5,955 bases of DNA from an uncultured Opitutia bacterium. GTDB lineage: Bacteria; Verrucomicrobiota; Verrucomicrobiia; Opitutales; UBA953. Of the stretch, positions 1-5,955 are shown piece after piece. Position 1 is the first letter of the stretch. Each line of letters begins with the position of its first letter. Below the pieces are notes generated by a model. The model searched no databases. It worked only from the letters and a program-made list of their open reading frames with translations, and had not been told where the DNA came from. Made by a program: the position numbers and the translations under genes. The stretch covers positions 1 to 5,955 of the forward strand of contig CAIYUD010000236.1 of assembly GCA_903929325.1 (NCBI GenBank), given 5' to 3'.

Positions 1-1115
1 ACGAGGTGCAAATCAAACTGAAGGAATTCGTGCCAACTATTTTAGCTAAAACTAAAGCCAGCGGAAAGACGCCTATCATCTGGAGCCCCGGAGCGGTTGT
101 ACGTGATAGCAGTATTGTTCTCCAACTATGGGCAAAGGCCGGTTTGCCGAAATCGAACCCTTATATCGACTCACGCTACGTCTACACCAATCACATGGAC
201 CCCTCGGAGGCAGTGAACCAATCGTTTATCCAACTCGCTGGCGTGCCGCAAACCGATGGACGTGCCCTTGGCGCCATTCTTTGCAACTGGCCTGACCATG
301 TGATTGATGACGAGACTAACGCTAACCGCGTATCGCCGACATGGCCCGTCGCCGCCGCTTTCGCCGAGTCAGCCTGGCGCGGCGTATCCAAAGACAATAA
401 AGCCTTCTACGCCAAGGCGCCGGAACCTAACACACCCGAGCGCACAGCCTACCTCGACTTGGAGCAACGTATCGCTTCCCAGCGATCGAAGGTGGTCGCC
501 CTTGGCGAACCCTTCCCATTTGTCGCTGCCGCACAGATTCCCTGGTCCGTTGTCACCACCGAACCTGGTTCGCCTGAGCCCACTGATTGGTCGAAAGCCT
601 CAGCGGCATGGGGCGGCACCATTTACCTGAATCATCACTGGCATGAACTCCCTAGCTGGCTTGCGCTCACAAAGAAGCCAAGCGTCGCCTGGGCACGAAC
701 CTATGTTTATAGTGAGAAAGCTCAAACGATCGGACTCTCAATTGGTTTCAACGTCCCTTCTGCAAGTGATGGACACAAACCCGAGCTCGCGAGCGTCGAC
801 GGTCAATGGGACGTCGCCGGATCAGCCGTCTGGCTGAACGGTCAGCCCATCGCGCCACCGAAGTGGGCCTACGCTGGACTCGACGGCAAGGCCGTCGCCG
901 AAAAGCCTTGGGTTGACCACGCCTGGTGGATGCGCGCACCGCAGACCGTGCAACTCAAAGCTGGTTGGAACGAAATCCGCCTACGCACGCCATCACACTT
1001 CAATGGCCAAAAGTTACGCAAGTGGATGTTCACCGTCATCCCGACTCAGTGGGACGCTAAGACGCGCACGTTAAGCGAAGTCGAAGGATTGCGCTTTGCG
1101 ACCAAGCCGGAGTAA
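1..1115 (+). CDS. GH20 beta-N-acetylhexosaminidase-type glycosidase, 3' part only (N-terminus outside window)
   Basis: Predicted exo-acting glycosidase removing terminal beta-linked GlcNAc or GalNAc. The frame is open to the left edge (GAG at 3-5 precedes GTG at 6), so GTG 6 is read as an internal valine. Residues here count from that codon. Residues 1-126 look like the end of a GH20 barrel: W26 (IIWSPG), W42 (QLW), a DSRYVYTNHMDP segment with Y58/Y60, W95 in ILCNWPD, and FAESAWRG at 119-126. In Streptomyces plicatus Hex the catalytic Asp-Glu pair lies about 30 residues before the first of these Trp residues, so here it should sit just beyond the window edge and cannot be checked. D97 occupies the position where that enzyme has the sugar O4/O6-binding Glu. 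Residues about 165-350 form a beta-rich module (vWLNG, then WWMRAP, LKAGWN, WMFTVIP) resembling galactose-binding-like domains appended to other GH20 enzymes. Gene 2 follows after 9 bases on the same strand. GH20 is fairly secure; substrate is inference. Confidence 0.84.
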   Translation, partial: EVQIKLKEFVPTILAKTKASGKTPIIWSPGAVVRDSSIVLQLWAKAGLPKSNPYIDSRYVYTNHMDPSEAVNQSFIQLAGVPQTDGRALGAILCNWPDHVIDDETNANRVSPTWPVAAAFAESAWRGVSKDNKAFYAKAPEPNTPERTAYLDLEQRIASQRSKVVALGEPFPFVAAAQIPWSVVTTEPGSPEPTDWSKASAAWGGTIYLNHHWHELPSWLALTKKPSVAWARTYVYSEKAQTIGLSIGFNVPSASDGHKPELASVDGQWDVAGSAVWLNGQPIAPPKWAYAGLDGKAVAEKPWVDHAWWMRAPQTVQLKAGWNEIRLRTPSHFNGQKLRKWMFTVIPTQWDAKTRTLSEVEGLRFATKPE

Positions 1116-1117
1116 AT

Positions 1118-1123
1118 AAGAGG
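1118..1123 (+). promoter_or_regulatory. Weak Shine-Dalgarno-like AAGAGG before gene 2, abnormally close to the ATG
   Basis: AAGAGG lies inside the 9-base gap between the TAA of gene 1 (1113-1115) and the ATG at 1125. Only one base separates it from the start codon, against the usual 5-9. It may therefore not work as a normal ribosome binding site, and gene 2 may depend on ribosomes terminating on gene 1 (translational coupling) or on SD-independent initiation. The in-frame TAA at 1113-1115 rules out an upstream start, and the signal peptide rules out a later one. Confidence 0.35.
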
Positions 1124-1124
1124 C

Positions 1125-1172
1125 ATGCGCCTGCCCCTACTCGCATTACTGGTTCTGACTGTAACCCAGGCC
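1125..1172 (+). other. Signal peptide coding segment of gene 2 (Sec, signal peptidase I type)
   Basis: The first 16 residues begin Met-Arg and are followed by a hydrophobic run (LPLLALLVLTV) ending TQA, with a plausible cleavage after Ala16 (TQA, then ATP). There is no Cys near the cleavage site, so a lipoprotein is unlikely. The charged n-region is minimal, a single Arg. The mature enzyme would act in the periplasm or outside the cell. Confidence 0.75.
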
Positions 1173-4043
1173 GCCACACCCGTCCACCGTCAGTACGCAG
1201 AGCGTAATGGTGCGCTCGTAACAATCGCCTTTGTTTCCGAAGACGGCAAAGAGCGACTCGAAGTCGACAGTGATGAGTTTCTCATCCGGATGTCGGACGG
1301 TCGCACTTACACCGCGCGCGATTTCGTGGGTCGACCCGAGGAGAATAGCAATCTTTCCATCCGCTACAGCCGTAAAGCTGGCGCGAAGTATCCAGAAGAT
1401 GCGCCACTCAGTGTGCGCATGGACAAAGAAGGTCACTCCCTCGTCGCTTATTTTAGCCATGAACCGAAGGTCGAGGCTGTTGAGACAGAACACTTCAGAG
1501 TTAAGTCGCCCGCAGCACGCGGCGGACGCGGCGAGCCTGTGGTCATCGACGGACGCTGGATCCTCCTGCCGTATACCCCAACCACACTAACCCGCCACAC
1601 TGACGGCAACACGCCCGCCGCCTATAGCCACCGCTTCGAGAAGGTGGGCAACCACAGCTTCGTGGACTTCGAAGGTGCCGATATTGGCAAACCTGAATCT
1701 GGCTTGGTACGTGCTATCAACTTCACCGTCGCCTCACCCTACCGCAGCTGCTTCCCTGTTGAGCAAGAGGCTAAATGGGAAGTCAGCGCCATCGGCTGCA
1801 AATTGCTGCTCACCGATGTAGGCGAGACCGCCGAGATGGCCGTACTCAATCAGGCACCGCGCGGTGTGCGCAGCTTTACCCATTACAACAACTGGTTCGA
1901 CGGCGCCGCCAAGAATGTCGGTGGCGACACCCTTCCCCGCATCGCGCGCGAGTTCAAGGAGGCACTGGAAGGCACCGGTATCACCGTCCAGGCCATCGTA
2001 CCCGACAATGGCTGGCAGGATCGCAAGTCGGTTTGGAAGCCAGCGAAGAACTATTTTCCAGAAGGTATGGCCGACCTGACTAAGACGAGCCTCGCCTTGC
2101 GCGACGAAGGCAGCTCGCTTGGCCTTTGGCTGGCACCTGATGACACGACCAATGACGTCAATTGGGCTACGAGCGCCGACTACGGTCCGAAATTCACCAA
2201 GGCCCAGCCGAATAAATATTTCGCACAGTACTTCCCTCACCTCTCACTCGCATCACCTCGTTATCGGAATGATCTCACGTCACAGCTCCAGTCGCTAACC
2301 AAGGATGTCAAAGTCAGCTACTTCAAGTTCGACTTCAATCATCTCTCCAACGCAGTACCGACCGACCGCCAAGGGCACGCCGCCGAGTTTGACGGCTGGT
2401 CAGAGACAATGAGTTTGGCTCTGCCTAAGGAAACCTTCGTCAACGCCACAAACTGGACCTGGCACAGCCCAGCTTGGCGCAACCATGCTGATACACTCTG
2501 GCTCCTCGCAGGCGACGATGGCTTTAATGGCAATTGGCCTGAGCTCGCGGGACGCGCCCAAGCTACGACCGACCGCGATGCCTATTTCTGGCGTATGTGG
2601 GGCGATGCGACAGACCGCCCTTGGTTCCCCATCTCCGCAATCATGACCCACGGCATCATCCGCAACCCAGGCGGACAGATGTCGTTCAAAACCGACACTC
2701 TCGAAGATTGGTGCGATCACGTCCTCATGCACTACGGACGTGGCACACTACTTCGTGAGTGGTACTTCTTACCTAAGAATCTTTCAAAAGATGAATGGGC
2801 TTCGATTATCGCCGTGCACCGTTGGACTGACAGCCGTCGTGCCGATATGGTAAATACCTGTTACGTTGGCGGACGACCCGATGAAGGGAAAGCCTATGGC
2901 TACATCGGTTGGTCTAAAGACGGCCGTACCGGCACACTCGTCGCACGTAATCCTTCTGCAGAAACGCAGACATTACATATAGCTATCGACGCAACCACAC
3001 TCTTCCGCGGCAAAACTGGCGAAGCCTGGCACGGAAGACTCGTCTACCCTAGTCGCATCGAGTTGCCGACCACTTGGCAATCGGGACAAACCGCCAATAT
3101 CACGATTCCAGGCTATAGCACCTACGCCGTTGAATTAGTACCAGGTCAGGCCATCGGCCCGATGATTAAGCGGATGCCCGCCGCTACCACGAAAGTGGGC
3201 GAAGGTCCTGGACAGTTCTCTGTAAAGCCCGCGAGTTTCGTCGACGGACGTTGCGAACTTCTCGTTATCGGTCGCCCCACTTTACCCAAAGTCTTCATCA
3301 ACGGTAAAGAAGTCGCCGCACTTCGAACAACACGCGGAAAAATTAACGCTTTTGCCGGCTACGCTCGCGACGGCATGATCAGCGAGACCGCACGTCCGTG
3401 GGAGATGGCTAGCTATGATCTTTCATCCCTTAAAGACACAGAGTCAAAGGTACTCCTCCAAGGTAAGAACACACGCGCAGAAGCTTGGGTACTTGTAGAG
3501 ACATCAGAGGGTACAGCGACGCCGAAGGATACCCTTTCGCCCTTAACCCTACCCGGACATCGCCGCGAAACCCACCTCGCCTACCCTGAGGGCGCTGTGG
3601 AAGCACCGGCTCCACCTATACCACCGACTGCCGACGAAATTCGCGGAGCAACCCGTGGACGCATCGAGATGGAAGTCTTTGGAAACAATGGCGGCCAAAA
3701 CGGCGAGAAGGACGTCGTCCTCTCAGGCGTATACCTCGGACGTCTCCCCACTCAAGGTGACGACTGGATGCTTGCCCGACTCGAGATACCAGCCGATGAG
3801 TTCGGTCTCATCCGCCAGTTCCAAGCTTCGCCAACTGCCAACCGCATCATCATCCGCTCCGAAGGCGACAAGGGTGACAAGTTTAAGGTACGCGCCATCC
3901 GCCTTGTGCTCACTTTAGCAGATGGACGTGAGGTCTCCACCGAGCCGACCGGCGCCTACACCAGTCACGCCGACTGGGCATACCGCGAAGGTACGCTATT
4001 CAGTCGTCCAGAAAATTCCGGCGCGATTAAGCTCCAGCCCTAA
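1125..4043 (+). CDS. Secreted clan GH-D (GH36/alpha-galactosidase-like) glycoside hydrolase with unassigned C-terminal modules
   Basis: Complete 972-residue protein, probably a retaining exo-glycosidase acting on alpha-Gal or alpha-GalNAc. Seen: signal peptide (1-16); beta-rich N-terminal region (about 20-245); barrel-type region (about 248-545). The barrel contains THYNNWFD (252-259), PDNGW (293-297), FPEGM (311-315), LGLWLAPD (332-339), YFKFDFN (399-405), DTLWLLAGDDG (456-466) and FPISAIMTHG (501-510). Family knowledge: GH36 enzymes have a K-x-D-x-N nucleophile motif, an acid/base Asp about 60 residues later and a P...M.aHVs..PN segment. This makes D403 the likely nucleophile and D464 or D465 the likely acid/base. 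Residues about 565-673 (YGYIGWSKDG, LVARNPS, IPGYSTYAVEL) resemble the C-terminal beta-sandwich of melibiase-like proteins. I recall similar GGxP..YGY.gW..RNPS proteins in gut bacteria carrying misleading 'enterotoxin' labels. Residues 690-972 hold two further beta-rich stretches joined by a Pro-rich linker (about 793-838). Start ATG 1125 is fixed by an in-frame stop 12 bases upstream. It probably shares an operon with gene 1. Clan assignment is fairly likely; exact family and substrate are open. Confidence 0.72.
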   Translation: MRLPLLALLVLTVTQAATPVHRQYAERNGALVTIAFVSEDGKERLEVDSDEFLIRMSDGRTYTARDFVGRPEENSNLSIRYSRKAGAKYPEDAPLSVRMDKEGHSLVAYFSHEPKVEAVETEHFRVKSPAARGGRGEPVVIDGRWILLPYTPTTLTRHTDGNTPAAYSHRFEKVGNHSFVDFEGADIGKPESGLVRAINFTVASPYRSCFPVEQEAKWEVSAIGCKLLLTDVGETAEMAVLNQAPRGVRSFTHYNNWFDGAAKNVGGDTLPRIAREFKEALEGTGITVQAIVPDNGWQDRKSVWKPAKNYFPEGMADLTKTSLALRDEGSSLGLWLAPDDTTNDVNWATSADYGPKFTKAQPNKYFAQYFPHLSLASPRYRNDLTSQLQSLTKDVKVSYFKFDFNHLSNAVPTDRQGHAAEFDGWSETMSLALPKETFVNATNWTWHSPAWRNHADTLWLLAGDDGFNGNWPELAGRAQATTDRDAYFWRMWGDATDRPWFPISAIMTHGIIRNPGGQMSFKTDTLEDWCDHVLMHYGRGTLLREWYFLPKNLSKDEWASIIAVHRWTDSRRADMVNTCYVGGRPDEGKAYGYIGWSKDGRTGTLVARNPSAETQTLHIAIDATTLFRGKTGEAWHGRLVYPSRIELPTTWQSGQTANITIPGYSTYAVELVPGQAIGPMIKRMPAATTKVGEGPGQFSVKPASFVDGRCELLVIGRPTLPKVFINGKEVAALRTTRGKINAFAGYARDGMISETARPWEMASYDLSSLKDTESKVLLQGKNTRAEAWVLVETSEGTATPKDTLSPLTLPGHRRETHLAYPEGAVEAPAPPIPPTADEIRGATRGRIEMEVFGNNGGQNGEKDVVLSGVYLGRLPTQGDDWMLARLEIPADEFGLIRQFQASPTANRIIIRSEGDKGDKFKVRAIRLVLTLADGREVSTEPTGAYTSHADWAYREGTLFSRPENSGAIKLQP

Positions 4044-4046
4044 ACG
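4044..4046. other. Three-base convergent junction between gene 2 and gene 3, with no terminator visible
   Basis: The TAA of gene 2 ends at 4043. The TGA of the minus-strand gene (TCA on the plus strand) occupies 4047-4049, leaving only ACG between them. There is no room for an intrinsic terminator between the genes, and I see no GC-rich hairpin followed by a T-run on either strand nearby. Transcripts from the two sides probably overlap inside the opposite coding region unless Rho or another mechanism stops them. Confidence 0.8.
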
Positions 4047-5955
4047 TCAGCGCAGTTCGACAGGCTGATTGGCTTTGAGTGTCACTTGACGTGTCTCGCC
4101 GTTGATGCGGACAGACACGGTCTGGTCGATAGCCGAGACGAGCACCGCACGTTCAAAGGCACCCGCTTTCCAAGAAAGCTCCTTAACTTCAATCGCGCCA
4201 CGTGCCTTTAATCCATTGGCGTGACCTTCTGGCCAACTCTTAGGTAGTGCAGGTAGCAAAACGATTTCACCTGCATGCGACTGTACAAGCGCTTCTGAGA
4301 TACCAGCGACAATACCGTAGTTGCCATCAAGTTGGAACGGCGGGTGATTCGCAAAAAGATTGGGCAGCATGTTGTAAGTCATCAGACCACGAATCATCTC
4401 GGCGACACGGTCACCGCGTCCAAAACGAGCCCACATCGCAGAGCGCCAAGCCCACGTCCACGAACGACGGCTATCACCCACCGAACCGCGCGCCTCGAGC
4501 GATTTCATCGCAGCAGCCGCGAATTCAGGTGTGCGTTGCACAGAAATCTGACAACCTGGGAAGACTGCGAAAAGCTGTGAAGTGTGGCGGTGGTGATCAT
4601 CGGGCTCATCGCGATCGACCATCCATTCCATGAGTTGACCCCATCGACCAATCTGCGGCCCGACGAGCTTAGCCTGCTTCGCTTTGAGTTCGTTCCGGAA
4701 GTCAGCGTCAACGCCAAGCGCCTCAGTGGCCTCAATCGTGTTCTGGAAAAGATCCCAGATGAGTTGCTGGTCGTGGGCAACACCGTCTTCGCGCGGTCCA
4801 TGCTCAGGCGACCATCCCATGGGGATTACCAAACGTCCATCGGGTAATGCCTTGAGCTGACCAAACCAAAACTCACAAACTTCTTTGAGTAAGGGATATG
4901 CTTTTGTTCTCAAAAATTCCTTATCACGTGTAAACGCATAGTGCTCCCAAGAATGCTGCACTAACCAAGCATTGCCGGGCAGATTCCAATCCCAACCGTT
5001 ACCTCCCCAGATATTCTGGGATGTACGCACCGTCCACCCTCGCGGATTGCTCCCGAAGCGCTTATCGGCTCGCGTGGCTTCGCGGCAACCAGGTACGGAT
5101 GCGATAATCCATTCTGTTAAAGGAAGATGGCACTCCGAGAGATTCGAAACCTCAGCGAGCCAATAGCACATCTGCAAATTGATGTTGTTATGGTAATCCG
5201 AAGCCCACGCGGGGTGATTCGATTCATTCCAAATGCCTTGAAGGTTAGCAGGTAAGCAACCTGGGCGACTTGAGCCAATCAACAGGTAGCGGCCGTATTG
5301 ATAAAGTGTTGATTCAAGTTCTGGATCTTGTCCGCCTTTACCGTAAGCAAGCAGACGCTTATCCGTTGGTAGCGATGAGACAGCAGCGTCCGTCTTGCCC
5401 CAATCAACATCAACACGGGTCATCCATGAACGATGCTCGGCGACATGTTCGCTGCGCAGTGCCGCAAAGCCCTTGGCTTCTGCAGCTGCAACCTCCGCCT
5501 CCAACCCGGGTAGAGACGCAGAGCCTTTGAAGCCCTTAGCGGGATCCATCACATAGTTGGTGCGTGCGCCGAGGATGAGAACCAGCTCCTTGCACTGCTC
5601 GAAGCACAGCGAGTCATTGGACACCGTCACCTTGCCACCCTGCGGCATCACTGCCTGCACCTTGGCAGCGAACTCGAGTCCGTTGGTGAACTTCCCAGTG
5701 GATATTAATGAAGTGCGATCTGCCCGCGTCAGATTGCCATGCGCATCTTTTAGAGCGATAGCACCTGAAGTCGGATGGTCGAAGACGTAGCGAATAACAA
5801 CGACTTGAGCGGGCGCACTGGCAAAGGCCTCACGAGAGGACTGACCGGGGATGACCGTGGTATGTACGCCTTCAAACAAGTTGAGTGTGCGGACATAACC
5901 CGCCGGCATAGAAGTGCCGTGTAAGGCAATATCCGTGAGTTCGATTTCGCCGACC
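4047..5955 (-). CDS. GH95 family alpha-L-fucosidase (or alpha-L-galactosidase), N-terminus outside window
   Basis: Inverting exo-glycosidase family that removes alpha-1,2-linked L-fucose, or in some members alpha-L-galactose. The frame is open through the right edge. Fifteen codons upstream of ATG 5907-5909 read VGEIELTDIALHGTS and fit the family's LGDl.l strand, so that ATG is internal and I estimate 110-130 residues are missing. Counting from that Met, family blocks appear in order: REAFAS (26-31), PTDKRLLAYG (181-190), YGRYLLIGSSRPG (205-217), PANLQGIWN (220-228), SDYHNNINLQMCYWLAE (237-253), the (alpha/alpha)6-barrel with AWLVQHSWEHY (314-324), WSPEHGP (366-372), HHRHTSQLFAVFPG (439-452), LDGNYG (527-532) and LLPALPKSWPEG (551-562). 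Compared with Bifidobacterium AfcA, the likely catalytic residues are E369 (acid), N242 and N244 (water activation) and D528. All are present, and no frameshift is seen. MCYWLAE differs from the usual MNYWPAE. It converges on gene 2. The signal peptide is not visible because the N-terminus is missing. Family is very secure; exact sugar is open. Confidence 0.95.
   Translation of the reverse strand, partial: VGEIELTDIALHGTSMPAGYVRTLNLFEGVHTTVIPGQSSREAFASAPAQVVVIRYVFDHPTSGAIALKDAHGNLTRADRTSLISTGKFTNGLEFAAKVQAVMPQGGKVTVSNDSLCFEQCKELVLILGARTNYVMDPAKGFKGSASLPGLEAEVAAAEAKGFAALRSEHVAEHRSWMTRVDVDWGKTDAAVSSLPTDKRLLAYGKGGQDPELESTLYQYGRYLLIGSSRPGCLPANLQGIWNESNHPAWASDYHNNINLQMCYWLAEVSNLSECHLPLTEWIIASVPGCREATRADKRFGSNPRGWTVRTSQNIWGGNGWDWNLPGNAWLVQHSWEHYAFTRDKEFLRTKAYPLLKEVCEFWFGQLKALPDGRLVIPMGWSPEHGPREDGVAHDQQLIWDLFQNTIEATEALGVDADFRNELKAKQAKLVGPQIGRWGQLMEWMVDRDEPDDHHRHTSQLFAVFPGCQISVQRTPEFAAAAMKSLEARGSVGDSRRSWTWAWRSAMWARFGRGDRVAEMIRGLMTYNMLPNLFANHPPFQLDGNYGIVAGISEALVQSHAGEIVLLPALPKSWPEGHANGLKARGAIEVKELSWKAGAFERAVLVSAIDQTVSVRINGETRQVTLKANQPVELR

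Noticed and set aside
6..8. GTG as the true start of the GH20 gene
   Set aside because: The frame is open upstream to the window edge, and the GH20 catalytic Asp-Glu region is missing, so the gene must begin further left.
1113..1127. Sequencing error or frameshift splitting one GH20-GH36 fusion gene
   Set aside because: The GH20 protein ends after a complete C-terminal module, and gene 2 begins with a clear signal peptide, so two separate genes are the simpler reading.
1146..1493. 115-codon minus-strand open frame inside the start of gene 2
   Set aside because: It is antisense to the signal peptide and N-terminal domain of gene 2, with no coherent domain pattern of its own.
1734..2240. 168-codon open frame on the minus strand inside gene 2
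   Set aside because: It lies antisense to the strongly conserved barrel motifs of gene 2 and its product shows no recognisable motif, so it is a shadow frame.
4047..4068. Inverted repeat TCAGC...GCTGA as a transcription terminator
   Set aside because: The stem is only 5 bp with a 12-base loop, there is no T-run on either strand, and it lies inside the GH95 coding end.
4247..4633. 128-codon plus-strand open frame opposite the GH95 gene
   Set aside because: It is antisense to conserved GH95 blocks (LDGNYG, HHRHTSQLF), and its translation is low-complexity, rich in Arg, His and Ser.
5907..5909. ATG as the true start of the GH95 gene
   Set aside because: The reading frame continues to the right edge, and the upstream residues (VGEIEL) fit the GH95 N-terminal domain. 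A start here would lack most of that domain and any signal peptide.

Overview
The window holds three large, tightly packed glycoside hydrolase genes and almost no non-coding DNA. By eye it is moderately GC-rich. It contains no RNA gene, mobile element, CRISPR array or long repeat that I can support. Two genes run off the window edges. The set looks like part of a polysaccharide or glycoprotein glycan utilisation locus. The style (secreted multidomain exo-glycosidases with extra C-terminal beta-rich modules, no SusC/SusD genes in view, weak ribosome binding sites) would suit a Verrucomicrobiota, Planctomycetota or Lentisphaerota-type bacterium. This is inference: no taxonomic marker is present and Bacteroidota cannot be excluded.

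Layout: (1) positions 1-1115, plus strand, the 3' part of a GH20 beta-N-acetylhexosaminidase-type enzyme with a C-terminal carbohydrate-binding-like module. (2) positions 1125-4043, plus strand, a complete secreted 972-residue protein with a clan GH-D (alpha-galactosidase/GH36-like) catalytic core and about 280 residues of unassigned C-terminal extension. It lies 9 bases after gene 1, so the two are probably co-transcribed. (3) positions 4047-5955, minus strand, most of a GH95 alpha-L-fucosidase-family enzyme whose N-terminus lies beyond the right edge. Genes 2 and 3 converge tail to tail with 3 bases between their stop codons.

Together the three predicted activities (removal of terminal HexNAc, alpha-Gal or alpha-GalNAc, and alpha-L-Fuc or alpha-L-Gal) would complement each other in exo-trimming a branched fucosylated glycan, such as mucin O-glycans, blood-group-type structures, or plant or algal glycans. 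The real substrate cannot be read from the sequence. The least understood part is gene 2: its catalytic core is only distantly GH36-like by motif, and its C-terminal modules are not ones I recognise. I do not see a wholly new kind of system here.
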